DNA of 8,748 nucleotides from an uncultured Oscillospiraceae bacterium. Lineage in GTDB: Bacteria; Bacillota; Clostridia; Oscillospirales; Oscillospiraceae. The translations under genes and the position numbers were made by a program. The notes below the pieces were generated by a model. The model was given only the letters and a program-made list of their open reading frames with translations. It was not told the DNA's origin and did not search any database. The stretch spans positions 1-8,748 of the forward strand of contig CANRNA010000067.1 of assembly GCA_947631805.1 (NCBI GenBank), given 5' to 3'. Below, one piece after another: positions 1 to 7,231 of the stretch. Positions within the stretch are counted from its first letter, which is position 1; every line of letters starts with the position of its first letter.

Positions 1-675
<675 letters not shown>

Positions 676-681
676 AAGGCT

Positions 682-714
682 GGAGGCTGCCTGAAGCGGC
701 GGCCTCCGTTTTTT
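682..714 (+). terminator. Intrinsic terminator after the ABC ATPase gene
   Basis: A 10-bp stem pairs GGAGGCTGCC (682-691) with GGCGGCCTCC (698-707), with one G-U pair and a 6-base loop. It is followed by a six-T run (709-714). This is a textbook Rho-independent terminator for the upstream gene. The next start codon lies only 4 bases past the T run. Confidence 0.9.
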
Positions 715-718
715 AGCT

Positions 719-2344
719 ATGAGCAAAAGCATGATAGCGCGCGATATCCTGGGCGCGGCGGCGAACAGACCGGTGTGGATATCCGACGTGCGCGGGGCGG
801 CGGAGGCGGACCCGGCCGCCGCCTGCGTGAGGGCCAGGCTGCTCCGATCAGGCGGCGGCACGGCGGACTTTGTCATCCCCATCCCCCGGTGGGAGACGGC
901 GGAGGAACGGGGCTTTGCCTGGGAATATCTCCGGGCCAATATATTCAATATCCTCTCGGTCCACGGGGGCCAGGCTCTCCAGCTCCTCTTTGACGGGGAT
1001 GGGGACGTGGGGAGCCTTGCGCGGATGCTGCCGGGCGCGTTTCAGGTCACGGAGGCTCGGCGCAGCGGCTACGGCAAGGCCGTCAGCGTGGCGGAACGCC
1101 TCAGCCGGGCCCTCGGCGGAAGGGGATTCGATATCCTTTGCGACGGCGACAGACCCCTCCTGCCCGCGCCGGAGCCCTGCGCCGGGGCGCAGGGCCCAGG
1201 ATTGGCCCGGCGGCTGAAGGCGGCGGCGGAGAGGGCGGAGCGCGGCCTTATCTGCGGGGTGGATATCGGCGGAACGGACATCAAGCTGGCCCTGGCAAGG
1301 GACGGGGAGCTGCTCTGCGTCCGGGAGCTGGACTGGGACCCCTCCGCGAGCCCCACGGCGGAGGGCATCATCCGGCCCATAGAGGGGCTCATCCGCCGGG
1401 CGGTGGACGACTATGCCCTGGGCGCTGCCCTGGACGGGCTGGGTGTCTGCTTTCCCGACGTGGTGGTCCGGGACCGGATCGTGGGGGGCGAGACCCCCAA
1501 GACCAAGGGCATGCGGGAGCACTGCGGGGACTATGAGGGGGAGTTTGCCAAGCTCACGGCATTAAAGGACAGGCTGGCGACGCTGTGCGCGCCGGGAGCG
1601 CCCGTACACATCCTCAACGACGGCCACGGGGCGGCCTTCACCGCCGCCATGGAGCTGGCCCACGGGGGCCGGGAGGGGGAGCTGGACCGGGGCGTGATCG
1701 CCCACACATTGGGCACCGACCTGGGCACCGGCTGGCTGGAGGCGGACGGCTCCATACCGGAGGGGCCCATGGAGCTATACGACCTGCTCCTGGACCTGGG
1801 AAGCCTCTCTGACCGGGCGCTGGACAGCGCGGACCTGCGCTCAACCCGAAATGAAAACTCCGGCCTGCCAGGGGCCCGGCGGTATCTGGGCCAGGCGGCG
1901 GCCTTCCGTCTGGCCTGGGAGCTGGACCCGTCGCTGCTGGACGGCTTTGTCCGCCGGGAGGGGGACACGGTCAGCATCCTGTCCGACCCGGACATGCGAA
2001 AGCCCTGCCTTGCCCGCCTGATGGAGAAAGCGGAAAACGGCTGCCCGGCGGCGGAGGAGATATTTCACCGCATCGGGGCCAATCTGGGCCAGGTCTGCCG
2101 GGAGGAGCGGTGGCTTTTGTGCCCCGGCACGGACACGCGCTTTCTCTTCGGCCGGTTCGTCAGGAGCCCGGCCTGCTTTGCCCTGCTGGAGGAGGGCTGC
2201 CGCCGGACGGCGCCCTTCATCCGCCTGGCGGCGGCGGACGAAGAGATGGCCAATACCCCGCTGATGGCCGCCCTCCGGCGGCGGGGGGCCTCCGTGCCCC
2301 ACTTCGCCCAGGCGGTGGGCGCCATTTATTACAGTATGTTCTGA
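719..2344 (+). CDS. Divergent ROK/ASKHA-fold sugar-kinase-like protein with unknown N-terminal domain
   Basis: This is a 541-residue soluble protein with no signal peptide or membrane segment. Residues 180-189 read GVDIGGTDIK, the phosphate-1 motif of ROK/hexokinase-type ATPases. Residues 299-304 (LNDGHG) match the position of the NDxN catalytic-aspartate motif, with Asp301 the likely base. Residues 331-339 (LGTDLGTGW) match the second phosphate loop. Known ROK proteins are about 300 residues and usually carry an ExGH sugar-binding motif and a CxCGxxGC zinc site; I see neither here. Residues 1-175 match no family I recognise. It could phosphorylate a hexose from the nearby glycosidase, or be a non-kinase relative. 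The start is unsure: ATG 719 and ATG 731 are in frame and neither has a Shine-Dalgarno sequence. Position 43 bases after a terminated gene argues against simple co-transcription. The coding call is firm, the function is not. Confidence 0.8.
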   Translation: MSKSMIARDILGAAANRPVWISDVRGAAEADPAAACVRARLLRSGGGTADFVIPIPRWETAEERGFAWEYLRANIFNILSVHGGQALQLLFDGDGDVGSLARMLPGAFQVTEARRSGYGKAVSVAERLSRALGGRGFDILCDGDRPLLPAPEPCAGAQGPGLARRLKAAAERAERGLICGVDIGGTDIKLALARDGELLCVRELDWDPSASPTAEGIIRPIEGLIRRAVDDYALGAALDGLGVCFPDVVVRDRIVGGETPKTKGMREHCGDYEGEFAKLTALKDRLATLCAPGAPVHILNDGHGAAFTAAMELAHGGREGELDRGVIAHTLGTDLGTGWLEADGSIPEGPMELYDLLLDLGSLSDRALDSADLRSTRNENSGLPGARRYLGQAAAFRLAWELDPSLLDGFVRREGDTVSILSDPDMRKPCLARLMEKAENGCPAAEEIFHRIGANLGQVCREERWLLCPGTDTRFLFGRFVRSPACFALLEEGCRRTAPFIRLAAADEEMANTPLMAALRRRGASVPHFAQAVGAIYYSMF

Positions 2345-2372
2345 CAGAGCGTTTCTCCGGGCAATTTTAAAC

Positions 2373-2387
2373 ATTTCTGCAAGAAAT
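2373..2387. repeat. Palindrome ATTTCT-GCA-AGAAAT upstream of the recombinase
   Basis: Six-base arms ATTTCT (2373-2378) and AGAAAT (2382-2387) flank a 3-base centre in the short AT-rich gap before the recombinase. The half TGCAAGAAA (2378-2386) recurs in inverted orientation as TTTCTTGCA at 3325-3333, just past the gene. It could be a regulator operator or a recombinase site; the short spacer is not typical of Xer core sites, which have 6-8 bases. Confidence 0.35.
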
Positions 2388-2389
2388 AT

Positions 2390-2428
2390 GCCCCTCCTGT
2401 CCTGTATCTTCAAAGGGAAAGGAGGGGT
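2390..2428 (+). promoter_or_regulatory. Hairpin sequestering the recombinase ribosome-binding site
   Basis: The Shine-Dalgarno stretch AGGAGGGG (2420-2427), 9 bases before ATG 2435, is the 3' arm of a hairpin. Its 5' arm is the perfect complement CCCCTCCT (2391-2398). After one G/A mismatch the stem continues with TCC (2400-2402) pairing GGA (2416-2418) and a T-G pair, leaving an 11-base loop. No T run follows, so it is not a terminator. The fold would hide the ribosome-binding site, implying translational control of the recombinase. Structure is seen in the sequence; the control role is inferred. Confidence 0.6.
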
Positions 2429-2434
2429 CAGAAT

Positions 2435-3274
2435 ATGATCCGAATCAATGAAAAGACGCTGAAAGATTTTGCCTTGTACCTGGCGGAGCGGGAATGCAGT
2501 CCGTCCACGAGGGCCAAGTACAGCCGGGATGTGCGGCTGCTGGGACGCCTGTGCCAGGGGACGGTGACGGACAAGGGAACGCTCATCGCCTTCAAGGAGG
2601 AACTGCTTGCCAGGGGATACGCCGCCAGCAGCGTCAACTCCATGCTGGCGGCGGTGAACCGGTTCGTGGACTTCGCCGGGCGGCCGGAGTGGAAGCTCCG
2701 GTACCTGAAGGTCCAGCGGGAGGCCTTCGCCAGCGCGGCGCGGGAGCTCACCGTCCGGGAATACGGGCGCATGGTATCGGCTGCCAGGACGCTGGGGGAC
2801 GAGCGGTCGGAAAAGCTGGTGCAGACGATATGCGCCACGGGCATCCGGGTGGGGGAGGTGCGGGCCATCACCGTGGAGAGCCTGCGCTCCGGCCAGGCGG
2901 AGATACGCTCCAAGGGGAAGATACGGCGCATCCTGCTGCCCGGCACTTTGTGCAGGACCCTGCTGGATTACTGCGCCCGGCGGGGGATAGAGACCGGGGC
3001 GGTGTTCGTCACCCGCACCGGCAGGCCCCTGGACAGGAGCAACATCTGGAAGACCATGAAGCGTCTGGCCGCCGTGGGCCGGGTGCGCCCGGCCAAGGCC
3101 TTTCCCCACAACCTCCGGCACCTGTTCGCCAGAACGTACTACAAGACATACAAGGACATCGTCCGCCTGGCGGATATCCTGGGCCACACCAGCGTGGACA
3201 CCACCAGGATATACACCGCCCGCAGCGGCCAGGAGCAGCAGCGCCAGATAGAGCGCCTGCCCCTGCTCTATTGA
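2435..3274 (+). CDS. Tyrosine recombinase (XerC/XerD/phage-integrase family)
   Basis: This 279-residue DNA strand-exchange enzyme has the usual two-domain layout. Residues 1-85 form the SAM-like core-binding domain (motif SPSTRAKYSRDVRLLGRL), and residues 105-275 form the catalytic domain. All catalytic residues are present: Arg138 in ATGIRVGEV, Lys160/Lys162 in the SKGKIRR beta-hairpin, His225 and Arg228 in HNLRH, His251 in LGHTS, and the nucleophile Tyr260 in TTRIYT. Length is close to XerC/XerD (about 300) and lacks the arm-binding domain of large phage integrases. The start is set by an AGGAGG site 9 bases upstream. No excisionase, relaxase, phage or transposase gene is adjacent, so it is an orphan in a sugar-metabolism region. 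I see no clear promoter in the 90 bases upstream, so read-through from the ROK-like gene is possible. It is unlikely to be the housekeeping Xer protein, but this cannot be excluded from sequence alone. Confidence 0.92.
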   Translation: MIRINEKTLKDFALYLAERECSPSTRAKYSRDVRLLGRLCQGTVTDKGTLIAFKEELLARGYAASSVNSMLAAVNRFVDFAGRPEWKLRYLKVQREAFASAARELTVREYGRMVSAARTLGDERSEKLVQTICATGIRVGEVRAITVESLRSGQAEIRSKGKIRRILLPGTLCRTLLDYCARRGIETGAVFVTRTGRPLDRSNIWKTMKRLAAVGRVRPAKAFPHNLRHLFARTYYKTYKDIVRLADILGHTSVDTTRIYTARSGQEQQRQIERLPLLY

Positions 3275-3300
3275 TGCAGCCGCATGCCCAGGGCGTACTT

Positions 3301-3330
3301 ATGGCAGACCTTCGGGTCTGCCATTTTCTT
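3301..3330 (+). terminator. UUCG-tetraloop terminator after the recombinase gene
   Basis: A perfect 10-bp stem pairs ATGGCAGACC (3301-3310) with GGTCTGCCAT (3315-3324) around a TTCG loop closed by C-G, an especially stable tetraloop. It is followed by TTTCTT. It ends recombinase transcription and insulates the next gene. Confidence 0.9.
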
Positions 3331-3357
3331 GCATTCGGCGGCGGGGGCGTGTATAAT
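3329..3357 (+). promoter_or_regulatory. Sigma-A type promoter for the GH13 gene
   Basis: A -35 box TTGCAT (3329-3334) and a perfect -10 box TATAAT (3352-3357) are separated by 17 bases, the optimal spacing. Transcription should start near 3364, giving a leader of about 30 bases that ends in GGGAGG (3383-3388), 6 bases before ATG 3395. The -35 box overlaps the tail of the preceding terminator. Confidence 0.82.
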
Positions 3358-3394
3358 GACCCCGTGAACGATACTGTCTTCCGGGAGGATATCC

Positions 3395-5296
3395 ATGGAT
3401 AATTGGCTGGAGAGCGTATACAGCGACGGCACGGCCCTGTTTGTCAGCGACCCGTCCCCCGCCCTGGGGCGGAGGGTCCGGGTGCGGATACGGATGTATG
3501 CCCATGCGCCGGTCAAGAGCGTGCTGCTCATGTACATGCGAAACGGCATGGAGCAGCTCCGTCCGGCCAAGCCGGTGAAGACGGAGCGGGGCCTTACCTA
3601 TTACGAGGCGGTCATGCCCGTGACGGAGAACCGGATGCGGTACCAGTTTTACCTGGTATGCGACGGGGCGCTGTATTTCTATACCCAGCGGGGGGTGACG
3701 TCCTCTCTGCCGGGGCACACCTATGACTTCTCCCTGCTGGCGGACTACACGCAGCCGTCCTGGGTGAAGGGATCAGTGTTCTATCAGATATTCCCCGAGC
3801 GGTTTTGCAACGGGGACCCGGCCAACGACGTGGCGTCGGGGGAGTACGCCCAAAACGGACACCCGGCCATACGCATGGAGCGCTGGGACGACGAGCCGCT
3901 GCCCTATCGGAAGGGGTTCTGCCTGGACTTTTTTGGCGGGGACCTGCAGGGCATCCGGGAGAAGATACCGTATCTCAAGGACCTGGGGGTCACGGCGCTG
4001 TACCTGAACCCCATTTTCCGGGCGCCCTCCGTGCACAAGTACGACTGCGTGGACTACCGGGAGGTGGACCCCCACTTCGGCGGGGACCAGGCCCTGGCGG
4101 ACCTGAGCCGGGCCCTGCACGAAAACGGCATGAAGCTGATACTGGACATCTCCATCAACCACACCGGCGCCGACCACCGGTGGTTCAACCGGGACGGGAC
4201 GTTTTTCGACAGGTCCCAGGGGGCGTACAACGACCCCGCCGGGCCGGAGCGTGGCTATTACTTCTTCGGTAAGGACAACGCCTATCATGGCTGGTGCGGC
4301 AACCGGGACATGCCCACCTTGAACTACACCTCCCAGGCCCTCCGGGACGAGATATACCGGGGGCAGGACGCGGTGCTGCGCAAGTGGCTCAGACCCCCCT
4401 ACAGCATAGACGGGTGGCGGTTCGACGTGGCGGACACCTTCGGGAAAAACGACGACGTCCAGCTCGCCCATGAGCTGTGGCCCCAGATACGCCGGAGCAT
4501 CCGGGAGGAAAATCCCCAGGCGTACATACTGGCCGAGGACTGGGGGGACTGCGCCGACTGCCTCCAGGGGGACGAGTGGGACGCGCCCATGAATTACTTC
4601 GGCTGCGGCCGCCCCATCCGCCAGTTTTTCGGCCAGCCGGACCTGCACCTGGGCCGGGACCCTCTGCTGCGGGAGGCGTCCCGCTCCATGACCGGGGAGG
4701 AGCTGGAGGAGCGGGTGATGGGCTTTCTGGCCAAGCTCCCCTGGGCGCTGTGGGAAAACCAGTTCAACCTATTCGACAGCCATGACGTCAGCCGCCTGCA
4801 CAACGACCCGGCCATATCCGCCCAGGCATACCGGGGAGCGGTCTACTTCCAGTTCATCCTGGTGGGCGCGCCCAGCATCTACTACGGGGACGAGGCGGCC
4901 ATCGACGGGATCCTGGGCTCCAACGAGGGCTGCCGCTATCCCATGCCCTGGGGCAGGGACTTCCAGGCAGGGGAGCCATATCGGCTCTACAGGACCATGG
5001 CCCATCTGAAGACGGCCCACCGGGCCCTGACGGACGGGGGAATGAAATTCCTCTGGGCCCAGGGCCGGACGGCGGCCATCGCCCGCTTTACGGACGAGGA
5101 GGCGTTCGTGGCAGTGCTGTCCGCCGAGAGGACCGAGAGGCGGATACGGCTGCCTCTGGGAGCCATAGGGGCGGCGGGCCTGGCGGACGCCGACGTGATG
5201 GGGGAGCCTGTCGCCTGGCGGGCTCTGGATGAAAACGCCCTGGAGCTCACCGTTCCGGCGGGACAGTGCTATTTCATCCCCTGCGTGATGAAGTGA
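3395..5296 (+). CDS. Glycoside hydrolase family 13, neopullulanase/cyclomaltodextrinase-like
   Basis: This 633-residue enzyme should hydrolyse alpha-glucosidic bonds in imported malto-oligosaccharides, cyclodextrins or pullulan fragments by a retaining mechanism. Residues 1-120 form a beta-rich N-terminal domain like CBM34. The TIM barrel begins near WVKGSVFYQIFPERF (residue 123), and a C-terminal beta domain covers about 550-633. Conserved regions are DISINH (251-256), GWRFDVAD with nucleophile Asp344, LAEDW with acid/base Glu381, and DSHD with stabiliser Asp464. MPTLN (306-310) corresponds to the MPKLN region that marks the neopullulanase/cyclomaltodextrinase subgroup. There is no signal peptide, so it acts in the cytosol after uptake. 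The family norm is about 580-590 residues, so it is slightly long. The start is supported by GGGAGG 6 bases upstream and a dedicated promoter. Exact substrate preference cannot be read from sequence. Confidence 0.93.
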   Translation: MDNWLESVYSDGTALFVSDPSPALGRRVRVRIRMYAHAPVKSVLLMYMRNGMEQLRPAKPVKTERGLTYYEAVMPVTENRMRYQFYLVCDGALYFYTQRGVTSSLPGHTYDFSLLADYTQPSWVKGSVFYQIFPERFCNGDPANDVASGEYAQNGHPAIRMERWDDEPLPYRKGFCLDFFGGDLQGIREKIPYLKDLGVTALYLNPIFRAPSVHKYDCVDYREVDPHFGGDQALADLSRALHENGMKLILDISINHTGADHRWFNRDGTFFDRSQGAYNDPAGPERGYYFFGKDNAYHGWCGNRDMPTLNYTSQALRDEIYRGQDAVLRKWLRPPYSIDGWRFDVADTFGKNDDVQLAHELWPQIRRSIREENPQAYILAEDWGDCADCLQGDEWDAPMNYFGCGRPIRQFFGQPDLHLGRDPLLREASRSMTGEELEERVMGFLAKLPWALWENQFNLFDSHDVSRLHNDPAISAQAYRGAVYFQFILVGAPSIYYGDEAAIDGILGSNEGCRYPMPWGRDFQAGEPYRLYRTMAHLKTAHRALTDGGMKFLWAQGRTAAIARFTDEEAFVAVLSAERTERRIRLPLGAIGAAGLADADVMGEPVAWRALDENALELTVPAGQCYFIPCVMK

Positions 5297-5313
5297 GAGA
5301 ATAGAGATAACGA

Positions 5314-5345
5314 ATACGCCCCGGCGGTCACCCGCCGGGGCGTAT
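5314..5345. terminator. Perfect hairpin between convergent genes, likely bidirectional terminator
   Basis: A perfect 14-bp stem pairs 5314-5327 with 5332-5345 around the loop TCAC. It lies between the GH13 stop (5296) and the S51 peptidase stop (5358), which converge. No clean T run follows on the plus strand; the minus strand continues with a moderately T-rich stretch. It probably serves both directions, better on the minus strand. Confidence 0.75.
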
Positions 5346-5357
5346 GCTGTATGCGGT

Positions 5358-6077
5358 TCACTTCAGCGGGAGGATGTCTCCGTCGGAGGATATCTGCTCC
5401 ATCTGGCCGTCGGCGATGAGATACGCCTCGCCGCGGAGCTCCTCCCGGCCGTCCCGGCTGAGGATATAGCTGCCGTCGGGCAGGACATAAAAGGAGCGGC
5501 CCACGCTGTCGGGGATGGCGATGTCGTCGAACAGGTCCAGCCCGTCCAAGGTGTCGCCCGCGATGGTGTTGAAGTGGGGGAGGATGCTCCTGTCTGTGAG
5601 TCCCAGGCCGGGCAGAAACCGCTCATAGTCCGGGTCAACGGCCTCGCCCTCCAGCTCGGGATGGGCGTAGACGGTCCGGGCGCTGTTCATGCTCCCGGCG
5701 CTGATGCCAAGGATCACTCCGTCGAAGCCCGCCAGCAGCTCCTTCAGACCCAGCTGCCGGAAAAACCAGTTTTGGGTGGGCACATGGCCGCCGCACAGGA
5801 TGATGAGGTCGGCGTTATCGATAAGACCTGCCCCGTCGTCTGCGTTGCGGCCGTCCAGCACGTCGAAGGAGGAGAAGGCGAAACCGGCCTTCTCCATGGA
5901 CTCGGCGGTGCCGACAGCGTAGAAGTCTGTTTTCTCCCAGTCGTCCGGGTCGGAGCATACATACAGAGCCCGGCAGGGATAGGGCAGGGCCAGGTGGAGT
6001 TCATGGATAAAACCGTTTGCAGGGTTCAGGTCCGGCGTATCGGGGACCATGGGGGAACTGGTGAAAAAGCACGTCAT
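5358..6077 (-). CDS. Peptidase S51 family protein (peptidase E / cyanophycinase-like)
   Basis: This 239-residue cytoplasmic protein has the class I glutamine-amidotransferase-like fold of the S51 serine peptidases. The nucleophile elbow is GISAGSMN with Ser126; upstream sits the ILCGGH strand-loop (residues 93-98) and downstream ILPHF with His168, the likely catalytic histidine. Salmonella peptidase E (about 229 residues) cleaves Asp-X dipeptides using an equivalent Ser-His pair, but many S51 members have unknown substrates, so dipeptidase activity is only a guess. The start codon lies 4 bases after the stop of the AraC gene, and a GAGG ribosome site (6085-6088) overlaps that stop region, so the two are translationally coupled in one operon. 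The acidic, aspartate-rich surface is ordinary for this family. No signal peptide is seen. Confidence 0.88.
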   Translation of the reverse strand: MTCFFTSSPMVPDTPDLNPANGFIHELHLALPYPCRALYVCSDPDDWEKTDFYAVGTAESMEKAGFAFSSFDVLDGRNADDGAGLIDNADLIILCGGHVPTQNWFFRQLGLKELLAGFDGVILGISAGSMNSARTVYAHPELEGEAVDPDYERFLPGLGLTDRSILPHFNTIAGDTLDGLDLFDDIAIPDSVGRSFYVLPDGSYILSRDGREELRGEAYLIADGQMEQISSDGDILPLK

Positions 6078-6081
6078 TGCG

Positions 6082-6942
6082 TTACCTCGCGTTCGTCGCC
6101 GACTGCCCGGCCTTTTGCCGGTGGAGCTGGCGGTATTCCTTGGGACTGACGCCCTCCATCCGCCGGAAGCACTGGGAGAAATAGCTGGGAGAAGAGAAGC
6201 CCAGCACCTGGGCGATGTGGGACAGGGAGTGGTCCGTCTCCGTGAGAAGAAAGCGGCTTTCCCGGATGCGCCGGGCGGTGAGGTAGCGCATGGGGGAGAT
6301 GCCGTATTCCTTCTGGAAGGCGTGGGCCAGATAGAACTTGTTCAGATGGGCCAGGGCGGCCAGCTGGTCCAGGGTGATGTTCTCCTTGAAATGGCTGTCC
6401 ATATACCGGCGGACCAGGCTGCACTCCCGGCTGGACCGCTGGACGCCGGGGGCGGCCTGGGGCACGAACTCCCGCCGCCGGAGCAGCAGCATAAGCAGCA
6501 CGTGGAGAAGGTCCTGACACACCACCTCATAGCCGGGCCGGGCCTGCTCCGCCTCCCGGGTGAGCATGTCCAGGCATTGGGCCACCTGGTGCTGCTGGGA
6601 AAAGCCGTGTATCAGGGCGTAGCCCCCCGGTCCTGACAGGGCCTCCAGCCCCTCGACCCCCAGCACGGTGTACTCCATGGGGTCCGGCTCGCCGCTGACC
6701 TCCGTGTGGGGCACGCCGCTGTTGACCACCATCATGTCCCCGGCCAGTACCGGAAAGGAGGTCTGCTGTATCTGAAAGGCGCCCCGGCCGCCGGTGATGA
6801 AAAACAGCTCCGCGCAGGTGTGGGTGTGGGGGGAGGAGGACCACTCAGCGCTGTATTGGGCGCTGGTGATGTACACCAGCCGCACCCCCTCCAAAACGGG
6901 CATGCCGCCGCTCCGGGGGAGAAGATACTGCCGTGTGCTCAT
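6082..6942 (-). CDS. AraC-family transcriptional regulator with N-terminal cupin domain
   Basis: This 286-residue regulator has a ligand-sensing cupin (residues about 10-100) with metal/ligand-type residues HTHTCAE (39-45) and GVPH (His79). A linker helix region rich in leucine follows (140-157), then a double helix-turn-helix DNA-binding domain (about 175-272). The first HTH covers ITLDQLAALAHLNKFYLAHAF and the second covers SLSHIAQVLGFSSPSYFSQCFRR, ending in the family signature GVSPKEYR. Such proteins usually sense a sugar and activate uptake and breakdown genes. It is transcribed divergently from the sugar-binding protein gene, which is its most likely target, together with itself. The start is set by AAGGAGG (6951-6957) 8 bases upstream and a promoter about 40 bases further up. 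The ligand is unknown. Confidence 0.95.
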   Translation of the reverse strand: MSTRQYLLPRSGGMPVLEGVRLVYITSAQYSAEWSSSPHTHTCAELFFITGGRGAFQIQQTSFPVLAGDMMVVNSGVPHTEVSGEPDPMEYTVLGVEGLEALSGPGGYALIHGFSQQHQVAQCLDMLTREAEQARPGYEVVCQDLLHVLLMLLLRRREFVPQAAPGVQRSSRECSLVRRYMDSHFKENITLDQLAALAHLNKFYLAHAFQKEYGISPMRYLTARRIRESRFLLTETDHSLSHIAQVLGFSSPSYFSQCFRRMEGVSPKEYRQLHRQKAGQSATNAR

Positions 6943-6981
6943 TGCCGCCGCCTCCTTTCAGATGGAAAAGCCGCCTTCCAT

Positions 6982-7010
6982 ATTATAGTTTTTTTCGACC
7001 GTTCCCGCAA
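6982..7010 (-). promoter_or_regulatory. Promoter of the AraC-S51 operon
   Basis: On the minus strand a -35 box TTGCGG (7010-7005) and a perfect -10 box TATAAT (6987-6982) are 17 bases apart. Transcription would start near 6975, about 33 bases before the AraC start codon. The inverted repeat ATGGAA (6962-6967) / TTCCAT (6976-6981) lies directly over the predicted start point and could be an operator. Confidence 0.75.
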
Positions 7011-7170
7011 GTGGTTTTCATGGGAAATGGCGGGCTAAGTGTGTGGAAGATGCTGGAAAACGGGCTTGCAAATTATAGATTATGCCCAAAATGAAAAAAT
7101 CTGTCCGGGAACGAATATTGCAAAATACATAGAAATGACAATTTTTATAAAAAGGTAAGCAAAATTCCCA

Positions 7171-7198
7171 TTGTTTTAGCGTTTCAATCGTGTATACT
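7171..7198 (+). promoter_or_regulatory. Predicted promoter of the sugar-binding protein gene
   Basis: TTGTTT (7171-7176) and TATACT (7193-7198) are 16 bases apart, giving a start near 7205 and a leader of about 63 bases. The imperfect boxes fit an activator-dependent promoter. An ATTG/CAAT inverted repeat (7170-7188) overlaps the spacer. Confidence 0.6.
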
Positions 7199-7212
7199 GG
7201 GCGTAGAAGAAG

Positions 7213-7231
7213 CGGGGGGCCGACTCCCCCG
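7213..7231 (+). other. GC-rich hairpin in the leader of the sugar-binding protein mRNA
   Basis: CGGGGG (7213-7218) pairs with CCCCCG (7226-7231) around a 7-base loop, close to the predicted 5' end of the transcript. No T run follows directly, so it is not a terminator. It may protect the mRNA 5' end; role inferred. Confidence 0.45.

Noticed and set aside
742..3184. Repeated GATATCCTGGGC at 743-754 and 3173-3184 as possible att direct repeats
   Set aside because: Both copies are in frame and encode Asp-Ile-Leu-Gly inside conserved coding regions, so shared codon bias explains them.
1841..3187. 448-codon open frame on the minus strand across the ROK-like and recombinase genes
   Set aside because: It lies antisense to two genes with clear family motifs, spans their intergenic gap, has proline/arginine/glycine-rich low-complexity translation and no ribosome site. 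It is a by-product of high GC content.
3773..4648. 291-codon minus-strand open frame inside the GH13 gene
   Set aside because: Valine/proline-rich shadow of a gene with all GH13 catalytic motifs; no start signal.
7170..7190. Catabolite-repression (cre) site near the binding protein promoter
   Set aside because: AGCGTTTCAAT looks like half of a cre site, but alignment to the consensus around the central CG fails at several key positions on both sides.
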